A stretch of DNA of 64,000 nucleotides from CAYXLI01 sp964464925 (lineage in GTDB: Bacteria > Acidobacteriota > Terriglobia > Bryobacterales > Bryobacteraceae), in NCBI GenBank assembly GCA_964464925.1, contig CAYXLI010000001.1, positions 1 through 64,000 on the forward strand, written 5' to 3'. This document shows positions 7,991 through 15,366 of this stretch, one piece after another (positions within the stretch are counted from its first letter, which is position 1; the number at the start of each line of letters is the position of its first letter). The translations under genes were made by a program, and so were the position numbers. The notes beneath the pieces are model-generated. The model saw only the letters and a program-made list of their open reading frames with translations, searched no databases and had not been told where the DNA came from.

Positions 7991-8908
7991 TTACCCGCGA
8001 TGCAGCAATTGCAGCAGATTGCCCCCGAAGATCCCTTCGGCTTCCTTTCGGGATGTTCCGATCGTCTGGAGCGCGATCACCTGCGCCTCGAAGAGGCTGC
8101 GATTCCACCCTCTCGGGAAGAAGGAGGAGTCCGTGCCGAACAACAAGCGCTCCGTGCCCGTGACGGCAATCGCCCGCCGGAATATGTCAGCCAGGCTTAT
8201 CTCGGGAGGCTGATAGCGCCGCCACTCGTTGCTGCTCGAAGTGTCCAGGTATACGTTGGGGCAGAGGTCGCACACCATCAGCGCTTCGCGGAAATACCCG
8301 GCACCGAAATGCGGAATTACGAACGGCATTTGCGGATATTGCAACGCGATACCGTGCACGTCGACCGGATTTGAAAAGCGCATATCAAACTGCGAGGGCA
8401 GCCCCAGCTTCTTGCGGAAACCTACGGTCAGTACACCGCAATGCACGAAGACGACTGCATTTCTATGTGCGGCCGCCGCATCCAGCACGGGCCTCACCCG
8501 CTCGTCATGCAGGGAATACCGGTGCATGGCGGGAAACAGACATACACCCTGCAGGCCTGCACCGAGCGCCCGGTTCACAATCTGCAGCGAATCAGGCGCC
8601 AGAGGGTTCAGAAGAAAATACCCGTGAAACCGCCCCGGATATGCCGCCAGCGCACTTGCGACGCTCGTATCATCTCCGGGCAGGCTAGCCATCAGGACGG
8701 CCGAATCGACTTGGTGCCGGTCGAGTTCCTCCGCCCAAGTCCGCCCAAACGCAGCGGCGTCGGGGTCGGGCGTAGTCCATCCAAGTTGTGCCGGAAGCGA
8801 CGCGGCTTCGAGCCCGGGCTTTTGGGCCGCCAGTAATGAGAAGAAGTTCGCCGACAGGAAGTGGATGTGAGCATCCCGGACGGGAAGCTCGCCCCACGGG
8901 GTCTTCAT
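7991..8908 (-). CDS. amidohydrolase family (amidohydrolase_2) protein
   Basis: A 305-residue TIM-barrel metal-dependent hydrolase of the amidohydrolase_2 group. The N-terminal HxH motif is in VRDAHIHFLS, a central His in FVHCGVLT, another in FVIPHFGAGYF, and the late Asp in LLFGTDSSFFPRGW. These are the expected metal and catalytic positions on successive strands. Such enzymes hydrolyse or decarboxylate varied substrates, and the substrate is unknown here. The ATG overlaps the stop of the upstream response regulator by four bases, so it is translationally coupled to a two-component system, which is an unusual partnership. Confidence 0.85.
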   Translation of the reverse strand: MKTPWGELPVRDAHIHFLSANFFSLLAAQKPGLEAASLPAQLGWTTPDPDAAAFGRTWAEELDRHQVDSAVLMASLPGDDTSVASALAAYPGRFHGYFLLNPLAPDSLQIVNRALGAGLQGVCLFPAMHRYSLHDERVRPVLDAAAAHRNAVVFVHCGVLTVGFRKKLGLPSQFDMRFSNPVDVHGIALQYPQMPFVIPHFGAGYFREALMVCDLCPNVYLDTSSSNEWRRYQPPEISLADIFRRAIAVTGTERLLFGTDSSFFPRGWNRSLFEAQVIALQTIGTSRKEAEGIFGGNLLQLLHRG

Positions 8909-9609
8909 GCTGGTCCCTGGGTTCCTTCGGTCGTCGGAAACCTGGTCAGCCCCGCCCCCAGAGCGAGCTGCGTGAGGCCTGCCACATTGTTGACGCCCAG
9001 CTTCTTCATCATTGTCTTCCGGTAGCTTCGAACCGTCTGCAGCCCGAGGTCGAGCATGACTGCGATTTCCTTGCTCGTCTTACCCTCCGCCACGAGCCGC
9101 AACACCTGCAGTTCCCGAGGGGACAATCCTTCCAGAGCCGAGGGTACCTGCTTGGCTTCCAGATCGCCCCTTTGAATGCGATTCAGAAGCCGGTCCGATA
9201 CTTGCGGGCTCAGGTAAGATCCGCCCTTCGCGACCGTACGCAGCGCATCGAGGAGATCGTTATCCGAGGCCTTCTTCAAAACGAATGCGCGCGCTCCAGA
9301 TCGAATTGCGCTAACCACAGAGTGCTCGTCATCGTACATCGAGAGAATGATGATTTTGCATTCCGGGCAGTGCCGTAAAATCTCCGTCGTCGCTTCGATC
9401 CCGTTCAATCCAGGCAGGCCGATGTCCATCAGGACGATGCCTGGCTTCAAGCGTTTACACATCTGCACGGCGTCGGCGCCCGATTCGGATTCGCCAACAA
9501 CGTGGAACTCGTCGCTGTGCTTCAGAATCGCCTTGATTCCGTCGCGCATAATCTTGTGATCGTCCACAAGCAGAACGTCGTAGCGCATAGTTGAGGAAAC
9601 TCCAAGCAT
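8905..9609 (-). CDS. NarL/FixJ-type response regulator
   Basis: A 234-residue regulator. The receiver domain (residues about 9-125) carries the acidic pair in LLVDDHK, the phospho-acceptor Asp62 in GIVLMDIGLPG and the conserved Lys in FVLKKAS. The C-terminal LuxR helix-turn-helix is seen in LSPRELQVLRLVAEGKTSKEIA and LGLQTVRSYRKTMMKKLGV. It should be phosphorylated by the kinase whose gene ends two bases upstream and then bind DNA. An internal ATG at 9588 would trim seven residues and equally fits the family start. Downstream it overlaps the amidohydrolase. Confidence 0.93.
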   Translation of the reverse strand: MLGVSSTMRYDVLLVDDHKIMRDGIKAILKHSDEFHVVGESESGADAVQMCKRLKPGIVLMDIGLPGLNGIEATTEILRHCPECKIIILSMYDDEHSVVSAIRSGARAFVLKKASDNDLLDALRTVAKGGSYLSPQVSDRLLNRIQRGDLEAKQVPSALEGLSPRELQVLRLVAEGKTSKEIAVMLDLGLQTVRSYRKTMMKKLGVNNVAGLTQLALGAGLTRFPTTEGTQGPA

Positions 9610-9611
9610 GT

Positions 9612-10382
9612 TCAGCCCTTGGCTTTCTTTGGATGAGGGATGTCCGCACTCCGGGAAAGCTTTGCGGCAAACCCGGCGATATTCTGGGCGTCGTCGGCCG
9701 CCGGCGCGAGTAGCACCGGCTCCTGTCTATCGTGGCAAAGGCTGCGGACAGTCGTACCCTTGCCCGGCGTGCTGATAACCTCGACTTCAATACCGGCCTG
9801 TGCCGCCAGGTGGTCGATCAGCATCAATCCGATTCCGATCGATTCCCTGCGCACCTGCTCTGGAACGAAACCAACTCCGTTATCGCGAATCTCCATAAGA
9901 GCGGAACGGCCCGCCGGTTTCACCTGAAGCTCGATCTTGGATGCATTCGCATGAATCACCGAGTTGTCCAAAGCCTGCTCCGCAATCTTATACCACGCGT
10001 TGGCAGTCTCAAGCGGAACCCGTACACTGGAGTCGAAAAGGAACCGGATCGAACCCTCGAAACGCGATCGCATCCTGCCCACCAGCCGGTCGAGCGCATT
10101 CTGCAGCCCTACGCGCTCCACCACCGCCGGATTCAGATCGTAGCTGAGGGCACGCACTTCGGTCATGGCCTTTTCCAGCATCTCCTGAATCTGATTCACC
10201 TGCTCTACAATCTCGGGTGTCCGCTTCCGATGGTCCAACTTCAGTACATCCAACTGCAGACCAACAGCGCTCAACACCTGTCCAACTTCATCGTGCAATT
10301 TACGAGATACGCGATCCGATTCAACTTGTCGCGCGTTAATAGCGGATATGAGCATCCGCGTGAGTCGCTGCTGGTCGGTCAT
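9612..10382 (-). CDS. cytoplasmic sensor histidine kinase (HisKA_3/HATPase)
   Basis: A 256-residue kinase of the NarX/DegS type. The dimerisation and phosphorylation helix SRKLHDEVGQVLSAVGLQLD holds His30. The ATPase domain shows IAEQALDNSVIHANAS (N box), EIRDNGVGF (G1) and GIGLMLIDHLAAQAG (G2). There is no membrane segment and no recognisable sensor domain before the DHp helix (only about 25 residues), so it must be soluble and take its signal through partners or through the variable tail after about residue 215. It pairs with the response regulator immediately downstream. Confidence 0.9.
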   Translation of the reverse strand: MTDQQRLTRMLISAINARQVESDRVSRKLHDEVGQVLSAVGLQLDVLKLDHRKRTPEIVEQVNQIQEMLEKAMTEVRALSYDLNPAVVERVGLQNALDRLVGRMRSRFEGSIRFLFDSSVRVPLETANAWYKIAEQALDNSVIHANASKIELQVKPAGRSALMEIRDNGVGFVPEQVRRESIGIGLMLIDHLAAQAGIEVEVISTPGKGTTVRSLCHDRQEPVLLAPAADDAQNIAGFAAKLSRSADIPHPKKAKG

Positions 10383-10436
10383 TTCCCCTCTAAAAGGCTC
10401 TACTACTGTCTTCGATCATGGCCTATTTGAGGGGAA
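10383..10436. promoter_or_regulatory. inverted repeat between transketolase and the kinase operon
   Basis: TTCCCCTC at 10383-10390 is exactly matched by GAGGGGAA at 10429-10436, with A/T-rich bases continuing the pairing inside. It fills the short intergenic space between the transketolase stop and the kinase start (all minus strand). It could be a transcription terminator for transketolase, a folded leader, or an operator. The 38-base loop argues against a simple intrinsic terminator. Confidence 0.4.
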
Positions 10437-10444
10437 CACGCAAA

Positions 10445-11407
10445 CTAACCCTTGCGGGCCAAAACCTTCTTAGCGGCATCTACGACGTTCGGGGCCACCA
10501 AGCCGTATTTCTCCATCAGTCCTTCCGGAGTGCCGGATTCAGCATACGTATGAAGACCAACGAACTCCATCGCGCAAGGTGATGCCGTCGCCACTACCTG
10601 AGCGACGCGAACACCCAGTCCCGAATCCGCAAGGTGCTCTTCGGAAACAACGATAGCGCGGGTTTCGCGAGCGGCTTTCGCGATCAGTTCCACATCCAGC
10701 GGTTTGATGGTGTGAAGGTCGATCACGCGAGCCGAGATGCCCTGTGCCTCTAACGTTTCCGCCGCGCGAATCGACTCGGCTACCAGCAAACCATGCGCGA
10801 TCAGCGTGACATCCTTGCCTTCTACCAGCTCAATTCCTTTGCCGATTTCAAATTTCTGATCACCGTTATAAATTAAGGCAGCCTTCGCCCGGCCGGTCCG
10901 GATGAAGACCGGACCGACATGTGCCGCGGCCGCTTTCACGAGGGCCTTGGTAGAAACCTCATCCGCGGGCGACATCACCACGAAGTTCGGCAGAGCGCAG
11001 GCCAAGCTAAGATCCTCGATGCTCATTTGGGACGGCCCGTCTTCCCCGATCGAAATACCGCTGTGCGTGCCCACGACTTTCAGGTTCTTGTTCGGGAACG
11101 CCGCCGTCACACGAAGCTGTTCGAAGCCTTTGTTCATCACAAAACAGGAAAAACTCGAGACGAACGGAATCTTGCCGCTCGAAGCGAGCCCGGCGCCGAT
11201 GCCGACCATGTTCGCTTCCGCAATGCCGCATTCGAAGAACCGGTCTGGAAATTCATGCGCGAACAAGTTCGTGTAGGTGGACTTGGAAAGATCGGCGTCA
11301 CAAACGACAACGTCCTTGTTCTCCTTGCCCAATTCGACCAGTGCTTTGCCAAACGCTTCGCGCGTGGCCATTCCGAGCTTCAATTCGAACTTGGTTTTCG
11401 TCGGCAT
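10445..11407 (-). CDS. transketolase, C-terminal subunit
   Basis: A 320-residue protein equal to the pyrimidine-binding and C-terminal domains of transketolase. It starts ATREAFGKALVEL, has DLSKSTYTNLFAHEFPDRFFECGIAEANMVGIGAGLA (the Glu that activates thiamine diphosphate is in FECGIAEANM) and ends with the alpha/beta domain (DLHTIKPLDVELI). It works only with the N-terminal subunit encoded immediately upstream, whose stop is adjacent to this start. Together they transfer two-carbon units in the non-oxidative pentose phosphate pathway. Split transketolases are common in several bacterial phyla and in archaea. Confidence 0.93.
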   Translation of the reverse strand: MPTKTKFELKLGMATREAFGKALVELGKENKDVVVCDADLSKSTYTNLFAHEFPDRFFECGIAEANMVGIGAGLASSGKIPFVSSFSCFVMNKGFEQLRVTAAFPNKNLKVVGTHSGISIGEDGPSQMSIEDLSLACALPNFVVMSPADEVSTKALVKAAAAHVGPVFIRTGRAKAALIYNGDQKFEIGKGIELVEGKDVTLIAHGLLVAESIRAAETLEAQGISARVIDLHTIKPLDVELIAKAARETRAIVVSEEHLADSGLGVRVAQVVATASPCAMEFVGLHTYAESGTPEGLMEKYGLVAPNVVDAAKKVLARKG

Positions 11408-12229
11408 TTACCCAATCTCCTGAAGTGCCTTTTCCATCTCTTCCTGCGTCGGCGCCACACCGTGATACTTCGGATTGTTCTCCATGAACGAGACGCCTTT
11501 GCCCTTGATCGTATTCGCAATGATTGCCGTGGGCCTGCCCTTGTTCTGCTTCGCTTCTTCAAAAGCGGTAATCAGGGCGGGGAAGCTGTGCCCATCCAGT
11601 TCGATCACATGCCAGCCGAAAGCGCGCCACTTGTCCGCCAACGGATCCAGCGGCATGATGTCCTTGACAAAACCATCCAACTGAATTTTGTTGTAATCCA
11701 CGATGCAGACAAGGTTATCCACTTTGCGGACAGGACCGAACATAGCCGCTTCCCAAATCTGCCCTTCCTGAATCTCACCATCTCCGACCACTACATAGGT
11801 ACGCGAAGGGCTATTATCCAGCTTCGCCGCCAGTGCCATTCCGATGCCGAGCGAAACACCCTGGCCTAACGAGCCAGTCGACGCTTCCAGCGATGGAATG
11901 AATCGCACATCCGGGTGACCCTGATAGATCGAACCCATTTTGCGCAGCGTATTCAGTTGATCGACGGGGGTGTAGCCGCACTCGGCCATCACCGAATACA
12001 GAACAGGGCAGGCATGCCCCTTCGAAAGGATGAAGCGGTCGCGGTCCTTCCAGTGCGGGTCGGCAGGATTATGCTCCATCACATCATAGAAGAGCGTTAC
12101 CAGAATCTCGACGGCACTGAGAGAACCACCTGGGTGGCCACTCTTGGCTGCCGTGATCATCGTGATCACATCCCGGCGGATTTTGCGGGCGATTGCCTGC
12201 AATTCCTGCACGTTGCTGGTCTTTTGCAT
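11408..12229 (-). CDS. transketolase, N-terminal subunit
   Basis: A 273-residue protein carrying the thiamine-diphosphate pyrophosphate-binding domain. SGHPGGSLSAVEILVTLFYDVM contains the GHPGG loop, GSLGQGVSLGIGMALAAKLD follows, and the Mg-binding GDG...N motif is in VVGDGEIQEGQIWEAAMFG and VDYNKIQLDGF. It forms a heteromer with the C-terminal subunit directly downstream. Expression as an adjacent pair with no gap implies tight stoichiometry. The upstream DUF2461 gene on the same strand ends 39 bases before it. Confidence 0.93.
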   Translation of the reverse strand: MQKTSNVQELQAIARKIRRDVITMITAAKSGHPGGSLSAVEILVTLFYDVMEHNPADPHWKDRDRFILSKGHACPVLYSVMAECGYTPVDQLNTLRKMGSIYQGHPDVRFIPSLEASTGSLGQGVSLGIGMALAAKLDNSPSRTYVVVGDGEIQEGQIWEAAMFGPVRKVDNLVCIVDYNKIQLDGFVKDIMPLDPLADKWRAFGWHVIELDGHSFPALITAFEEAKQNKGRPTAIIANTIKGKGVSFMENNPKYHGVAPTQEEMEKALQEIG

Positions 12230-12268
12230 AAGGGGTAATCTTCAGCCTAACATGCGGGGTGCCGGTAC

Positions 12269-12979
12269 CTATTCCAGGAATTCCGCGGCGCGCGCCTTCT
12301 GTTTCCACCCGGGCTGGAGGGCCTGGTTCACAAACTGCACAAACGGTGCCGCCAACCGGAACCGGTCTACGATCTCCTTCTGGAGTTTGCGCGTGGTGGC
12401 GATCTGCGGATCGATCGTCACCCAGAAATACAGTTGCTTCATTTTCAGTAATTCGACTGCCGGATCATCCGGCAGAAATCCTTTGGGCGCCCGGGTGAGT
12501 TTCTCGCCCTGCAGTCCCCCAAGCTTCTTCGGCAGCAGCGCGCTGACCTCTTTGAATCTCTCGGACATCACTCTTCGCAACGTCAGCAGATCCTGCGGCT
12601 CAGGCATGTAGATACCGGCGGCGATCCCGATCTCTTCGTGCGAAACATGGAAGTAGTATCCAGCGCTGGTGTGCTTCTGAGATTGCCGATGGCGGAAATT
12701 AGCCCCGATGTGCGTCTTATATGGAGTCTTGTCTTTACTGAAACGTGTATCGCGATAGATGCGATACACGGCTTTAGCGGGTTCGGTGACATGCTCGGGC
12801 GAGAACTGGGAAAGGTCGCCGTTGATCGCCTCGACCAGGTCCAGCATCGGCCCGCGCACCTGCGCCTCGTAAAATTCTTTTCGTGTCTGAAACCACTCGC
12901 GCATGTTGTTACGGCTGAGGTCCCGAAAAAACTGCAGCGCCTCGGCGGAAAATCCCGCAAACGATTTGGAAATGCCCAT
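12269..12979 (-). CDS. DUF2461 domain protein
   Basis: A 236-residue protein matching the DUF2461 (TIGR02453) family over its length. It starts with FSAEALQFFRDLSRNNMREWFQTRKEFYE, then has the YRIYRDTRFSKDKTPYKTHIGANFRH core and ends with a C-terminal helix bundle. The role is unknown. Conserved Arg, Asp and Lys residues in the core suggest an enzymatic or nucleotide-linked activity, but this is unproven. No signal peptide or membrane segment is present. Its start faces the assembly gap, so whether it had upstream operon partners cannot be seen. Confidence 0.85.
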   Translation of the reverse strand: MGISKSFAGFSAEALQFFRDLSRNNMREWFQTRKEFYEAQVRGPMLDLVEAINGDLSQFSPEHVTEPAKAVYRIYRDTRFSKDKTPYKTHIGANFRHRQSQKHTSAGYYFHVSHEEIGIAAGIYMPEPQDLLTLRRVMSERFKEVSALLPKKLGGLQGEKLTRAPKGFLPDDPAVELLKMKQLYFWVTIDPQIATTRKLQKEIVDRFRLAAPFVQFVNQALQPGWKQKARAAEFLE

Positions 12980-13339
12980 CTCTCTGAATGGTAAGCCTTC
13001 TTTTGGAAAGGGACAGCCTGAACTGACCCCTTACCNNNNNNNNNNNNNNNNNNNNNNNNNNNNNNNNNNNNNNNNNNNNNNNNNNNNNNNNNNNNNNNNN
13101 NNNNNNNNNNNNNNNNNNNNNNNNNNNNNNNNNNNCCAAAACTCGCGAAGGGGACGGAGCCCCCTAGCAGCCCATTTTCCGCGCCCTCGCGGCCGCGCCC
13201 CGTCCCATCAACCCCGCTCGCGTCCCCGGCCCGATACTAAAGCCTTTTCCGCTCGAACATGACCGCACCACAAGTTTGCCAAGGGGACGCACCGCTCCGT
13301 CCCCTTAGCCTTTCCACACGGGTATGCTCATTAAGAGCC
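12980..13339. other. intergenic region with a 100-N assembly gap and G-run palindromes
   Basis: Positions 13036-13135 are N (exactly 100), the conventional size for a gap of unknown length. The left flank ends with CTGAACTGACCCCTTACC. The right flank has GAAGGGGACGGAGCCCCC at 13147-13164. A perfect palindrome lies further right: AAGGGGACG at 13281-13289 with CGTCCCCTT at 13298-13306. These resemble REP-type extragenic palindromes, which are a common cause of assembly breaks. I find no gene in the visible part, but one could be hidden in the gap. Confidence 0.8.
13281..13306. repeat. G-run extragenic palindrome (REP-like)
   Basis: Two 9-base arms, AAGGGGACG and CGTCCCCTT, are separated by an 8-base loop. 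The same AAGGGGACG core is at 13148-13156, just right of the assembly gap. In RNA it would form a strong hairpin followed by a short A/T-containing stretch. It sits 33 bases before the monooxygenase-fold gene. Confidence 0.6.
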
Positions 13340-13645
13340 ATGTTGATTGTCCAAGTCCACGTCCATGTCAAGCCCGAGCACATCGACGCTTTCCGCGCCG
13401 CCTCCATCAAGAATGCCGAGCTCAGCGTTCAGGAGTCCGGCATAGCCCGCTTCGATATCATTCAACAGGCCGACGATCCCTCGCGATTCATCCTGATCGA
13501 GGTCTACCGCACCCCCGACGCGCCCGCACAGCACAAAGAAACCTCCCATTACAAGCTCTGGCGCGACACGGTGGCGGACATGATGGCCGAACCGCGCGCG
13601 AGTCTACGATACAGCAACATCTTCCCCCCTGAAGAGGGCTGGTAA
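13340..13645 (+). CDS. antibiotic biosynthesis monooxygenase (ABM)-fold protein
   Basis: A 101-residue small protein beginning MLIVQVHVHVKPEHIDAFRAAS, with the ferredoxin-like ABM pattern: SGIARFDIIQQADDPSRFILIEVYRT, then a helix and HYKLWRDTVADMM. Members are dimeric, and include quinol monooxygenases and the autoinducer-2 processing protein LsrG. The function here is unassigned. An upstream in-frame start at 13259 would add 27 residues of G-run repeat-derived sequence, so I prefer the internal ATG. It lies three bases before the iron alcohol dehydrogenase gene, suggesting a joint role in carbonyl metabolism. Confidence 0.82.
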   Translation: MLIVQVHVHVKPEHIDAFRAASIKNAELSVQESGIARFDIIQQADDPSRFILIEVYRTPDAPAQHKETSHYKLWRDTVADMMAEPRASLRYSNIFPPEEGW

Positions 13646-13648
13646 AGC

Positions 13649-14764
13649 ATGTTCGAGTTCGCAACAGCCACACGCATCGTATTCGGCCGCGGGTCGGTGA
13701 CCGAGGCCGTGAACGCCGCGCGCGGGCGGGTCCTCGTGGTCGCCGGCAGCCAGGCTGCTCCGATTCTCGACAGCGGTTTGGATTGCGTGCTCTTCCACCT
13801 GACAGGCGAACCCACGATTGATGAGATCCGCCGCGGCACGCTGCTGGGGAAAGAAGAAGCGTGCGAAACCGTAATTGGCATCGGTGGGGGCAGCGTCATC
13901 GACACAGGCAAAGCCATCTCAGCCATGATGACGAATTCCGGGAATCCGCTCGACTACCTCGAAGTGATTGGCCGCGGTCTGCCTCTCCAGAACCCTCCCG
14001 CACCCTTCATAGCGATCCCTACCACTGCCGGTACGGGATCTGAGGTCACCCGCAACGCAGTCCTCGCCTCGCCTGAACACAAAGTGAAAGCCAGCCTGCG
14101 CAGCCCGCTCATGCTGCCATGTCTTGCTATCGTCGATCCTGAACTGACCTTTGGCCTTCCACCTGCACTCACTGCCAGCACCGGTCTCGACGCCCTCACC
14201 CAACTCATTGAGCCGTTCGTCTCTTTGAAAGCAAATCTCATGAGCGATCTGTTCTGCGTCGAGGGAATGCAGCGCGTCGCCCGATCACTCGCCCGCGCTT
14301 ATCAGGACGACGCGCCCGATGCCCGCGTGGATATGTCCTTCGCGAGCCTCCTCGGCGGCCTCTCTCTAGCCAACTCCGGTCTCGGTGTGATCCACGGATT
14401 TGCCGCTCCGATAGGCGGCATGTTCGATGCTCCGCATGGAGCCGTGTGCGCAGCTCTGCTGCCGTATGGCATTGCCGCAAACATCGCGGCTGCTCGGGCT
14501 CAGGGAATTCAGAATACGATCGATCGCTATGCACGGATAGCAGCCCTCCTAACAGGCTTGGAAGAGTGCGAGCCGGAGGATTGTCTGAACTGGTTGTACG
14601 GACTCTATGAGATCCTGAACGTCCCTCGCCTTCGCACCTACGGCGTCACCCCCGCGCATATTCCCGAAGTTGTTGGCAAAGCGGCCAACGCAAGCAGTAT
14701 GAAGGCCAATCCGATACAACTCACAATCGAGGAACTGACTAACGTCCTTGGCGAGGCGCTCTAA
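13649..14764 (+). CDS. iron-containing alcohol dehydrogenase family protein
   Basis: A 371-residue protein of the type III (iron) alcohol dehydrogenase/maleylacetate reductase superfamily. The NAD-binding GIGGGSVIDTGKAI is at about residues 77-90 and IPTTAGTGSEVTRNAVL at about 123-139. Expected metal ligands are Asp181, His249 and His263 (GLGVIHGF and DAPHGA). The usual second ligand His is Gln185 in DALTQLIEP, so metal binding or cofactor choice may differ from the FucO type. It probably reduces or oxidises a small carbonyl. Its stop shares one base with the nadD start, indicating coupling. Confidence 0.87.
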   Translation: MFEFATATRIVFGRGSVTEAVNAARGRVLVVAGSQAAPILDSGLDCVLFHLTGEPTIDEIRRGTLLGKEEACETVIGIGGGSVIDTGKAISAMMTNSGNPLDYLEVIGRGLPLQNPPAPFIAIPTTAGTGSEVTRNAVLASPEHKVKASLRSPLMLPCLAIVDPELTFGLPPALTASTGLDALTQLIEPFVSLKANLMSDLFCVEGMQRVARSLARAYQDDAPDARVDMSFASLLGGLSLANSGLGVIHGFAAPIGGMFDAPHGAVCAALLPYGIAANIAAARAQGIQNTIDRYARIAALLTGLEECEPEDCLNWLYGLYEILNVPRLRTYGVTPAHIPEVVGKAANASSMKANPIQLTIEELTNVLGEAL

Positions 14765-15366
14765 TGGAATTGATTCGGCGTCCTTCAGCCCGTGAATTGT
14801 GCCGCCTCGGGGTTCTGGCCGGCAGCTTCAATCCTCCCACCGTGGCTCATTTACAACTCGCACGATCCGCGCTACATCATGTAGATGCGGTTCTCCTCAC
14901 GGTGCCTCGCATCTTTCCACATGAAAAACAGTTCACCGGGGCGACACTCGACCAGCGCGCCGCAATGCTCGATACGCTCGCGGCCGCGGAACCTCGCTTC
15001 GGCGTAGCCATTTCGGATCAGGGATTATTCATCGAAATTGCCCGGGAAGTGCAAGCCGTGTTGCGAAATCCCGATCTCTGGTTCCTCTGCGGAGCGGATG
15101 CTGCTGAACGCATCACTACCTGGGATTATGGCCAGCCCGGAGTTTTCCATCGGATGCTGGACGAATTCGGATTGCTAGTAGCGCCGCGCGGCTGCCATTA
15201 CCAGCCGCCGCCCGGCCTCCTCCATCGCATCAAGGTGTTGGAAATCCAGGATTTGGATGAGGTGTCCTCTACGGAGGTCCGCAACCGCTTGCAGGCCGGG
15301 CAGAACTGGCGGACACTCGTCCCTAAGAATATTCAAGCACAGGTTGAACGAATCTACACGCGTTAA
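14764..15366 (+). CDS. nadD: nicotinate-nucleotide adenylyltransferase
   Basis: A 200-residue NadD: the nucleotidyl-transferase signature GVLAGSFNPPTVAHLQLARSAL near the N-terminus, WFLCGADAAERITTW in the middle and the SSTEVRNRL motif near the end. It makes nicotinic acid adenine dinucleotide from NaMN and ATP in NAD synthesis. Translation is coupled to the upstream dehydrogenase (stop and start overlap), perhaps tying NAD supply to an NAD-dependent enzyme. The stop codon overlaps the stop of rpoD on the other strand: the four bases TTAA at 15363-15366 serve both. Confidence 0.9.
   Translation: MELIRRPSARELCRLGVLAGSFNPPTVAHLQLARSALHHVDAVLLTVPRIFPHEKQFTGATLDQRAAMLDTLAAAEPRFGVAISDQGLFIEIAREVQAVLRNPDLWFLCGADAAERITTWDYGQPGVFHRMLDEFGLLVAPRGCHYQPPPGLLHRIKVLEIQDLDEVSSTEVRNRLQAGQNWRTLVPKNIQAQVERIYTR

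Noticed and set aside
12903..13262. Open frames that run through the N gap on both strands
   Set aside because: They consist largely of unknown bases and the outer parts are shadows of the DUF2461 gene or of G-run repeats.
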